Below are positions 14,148 through 14,591 of a stretch of 14,591 bases of DNA, piece by piece. Both the position numbers and the translations under genes were made by a program. Positions within the stretch are counted from its first letter, which is position 1; every line of letters begins with the position of its first letter. Origin of the DNA: Deltaproteobacteria bacterium (GTDB taxonomy: Bacteria > Desulfobacterota > DSM-4660 > Desulfatiglandales > HGW-15); NCBI GenBank assembly GCA_016926135.1, contig JAFGPH010000487.1, positions 1 through 14,591 of the forward strand. The letters are read 5' to 3'. The notes under the pieces were generated by a model. It was not told where the DNA came from and ran no database searches. It saw only the letters and a list, made by a program, of their open reading frames with translations.

Positions 14148-14591
14148 ATGGATGTCGTCCTCTACAAAAGGCCGGATAGTCCGTACTGGTGGATGAGATG
14201 GTATGTGGGCGGCAAACTTTACAGACTATCCACCGCAACGAGGAACAAGAAGAGAGCCCAAAAAATCCTGAAACATAAAGAAGATGAACTGATGCGCAAC
14301 ATGGGCATCATTGATGCGGACACAATAACTATCGAGGACTTGATACAGAATGTTTTAGATGACTACAAATACAATAATAAGAAGAGTTTGGATAAAGTTG
14401 GACAAAGGGCGAAAATACTTTACGAGTTCTTTGGAAAAGAGAAATCAGTTATTCACATAACTACGCAAGATGTTGATAAGTATGTCAAGTATAGGTTTCA
14501 GGAAAAGAAGAGACCAGCCACGATAAATAGAGAGTTGGCATTGTTGAAAAGGGGTTTCAATCTTCTTCGCCAAAATAACCTTATAGGCAGT
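14148..14591 (+). CDS. Tyrosine-recombinase integrase, N-terminal part (3' end outside window)
   Basis: The frame is open for 148 codons to the window edge with no stop. Residues 1-50 (YKRPDSPYWWMRWYVGG, then KLYRLSTATRNKKRAQ) look like the small N-terminal DNA-binding region common in phage and island integrases. Residues about 60-148 (TIEDLIQNVLDDY, ITTQDVDKYVKYR, TINRELALLKRGFNLL) match the helical core-binding (SAM-like) domain. The catalytic R-H-R-Y domain would follow beyond base 14591, so activity cannot be judged. GAAAGGGAAG lies shortly before the ATG. The gene reads away from tRNA-Leu and has A+T-rich codon use unlike the upstream genes. It should excise or insert the element at the tRNA. 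Confidence 0.88.
   Translation, partial: MDVVLYKRPDSPYWWMRWYVGGKLYRLSTATRNKKRAQKILKHKEDELMRNMGIIDADTITIEDLIQNVLDDYKYNNKKSLDKVGQRAKILYEFFGKEKSVIHITTQDVDKYVKYRFQEKKRPATINRELALLKRGFNLLRQNNLIGS

Larger units (their letters stand above)
14061..14591 (+). mobile_element. Left end of a tRNA-Leu-integrated element (continues past window)
   Basis: Downstream of the tRNA the sequence switches to low G+C (63 of 180 bases at 14281-14460) and begins with a tyrosine integrase gene. This is the standard arrangement of a prophage or integrative/genomic island at its tRNA boundary. What cargo it carries cannot be seen from here. Confidence 0.7.

Overview
The window reads as chromosomal DNA of a Gram-negative anaerobe, most likely a member of the Desulfobacterota (former Deltaproteobacteria). 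This is an inference from gene content: a PPi-type pyruvate phosphate dikinase, a proteobacterial-type membrane glycerol-3-phosphate acyltransferase (PlsB), a bifunctional-nuclease (DUF151) protein, PHP-domain hydrolases and a 7TM hybrid histidine kinase. Most of the window is G+C-rich (62% in a counted sample at 6841-6900), with tight, co-directional packing. The last ~500 bases are clearly A+T-rich (35% G+C at 14281-14460) and belong to a mobile element.

Layout. (1) 1-2139, plus strand: 3' part of ppdK, truncated by the window edge. (2) 2147-4714, minus strand: plsB, convergent with ppdK and separated from it by only 7 bases. (3) 4715-4891: divergent control region with two interleaved inverted repeats and candidate promoters for both directions. 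(4) 4892-11355, plus strand: DUF151 protein, short PHP phosphoesterase, membrane-anchored transglutaminase-like protein, ABC ATPase, duplicated 12-helix ABC permease, and a longer CehA/McbA-like PHP hydrolase. The transglutaminase, ATPase and permease genes overlap end to end and are very probably made together. The two PHP genes bracket them. (5) 11382-13604: hybrid sensor kinase (7TM-PAS-HisKA-HATPase-receiver), with its own ribosome binding site. (6) 13605-13971: 367 bases with no believable gene but several perfect inverted repeats, including a REP-like element, ending in a good tRNA promoter. (7) 13972-14060: tRNA-Leu(UAA) with encoded CCA. (8) 14061-14591: start of an integrated element, with a strong terminator, an integrase promoter whose -35 lies in the terminator loop, a pair of direct repeats, and the first 148 codons of a tyrosine integrase that runs off the window.

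How the parts may work together. PpdK and PlsB are housekeeping enzymes (pyruvate/PEP interconversion and the first step of phospholipid synthesis). The transglutaminase/ABC block looks like an envelope-associated export or processing system of unknown substrate; linking the two PHP hydrolases to it rests on synteny only. The most distinctive signals are the merged terminator/promoter at the tRNA-integrase junction, the interleaved repeats ahead of plsB, and the transglutaminase-ABC-PHP cluster.
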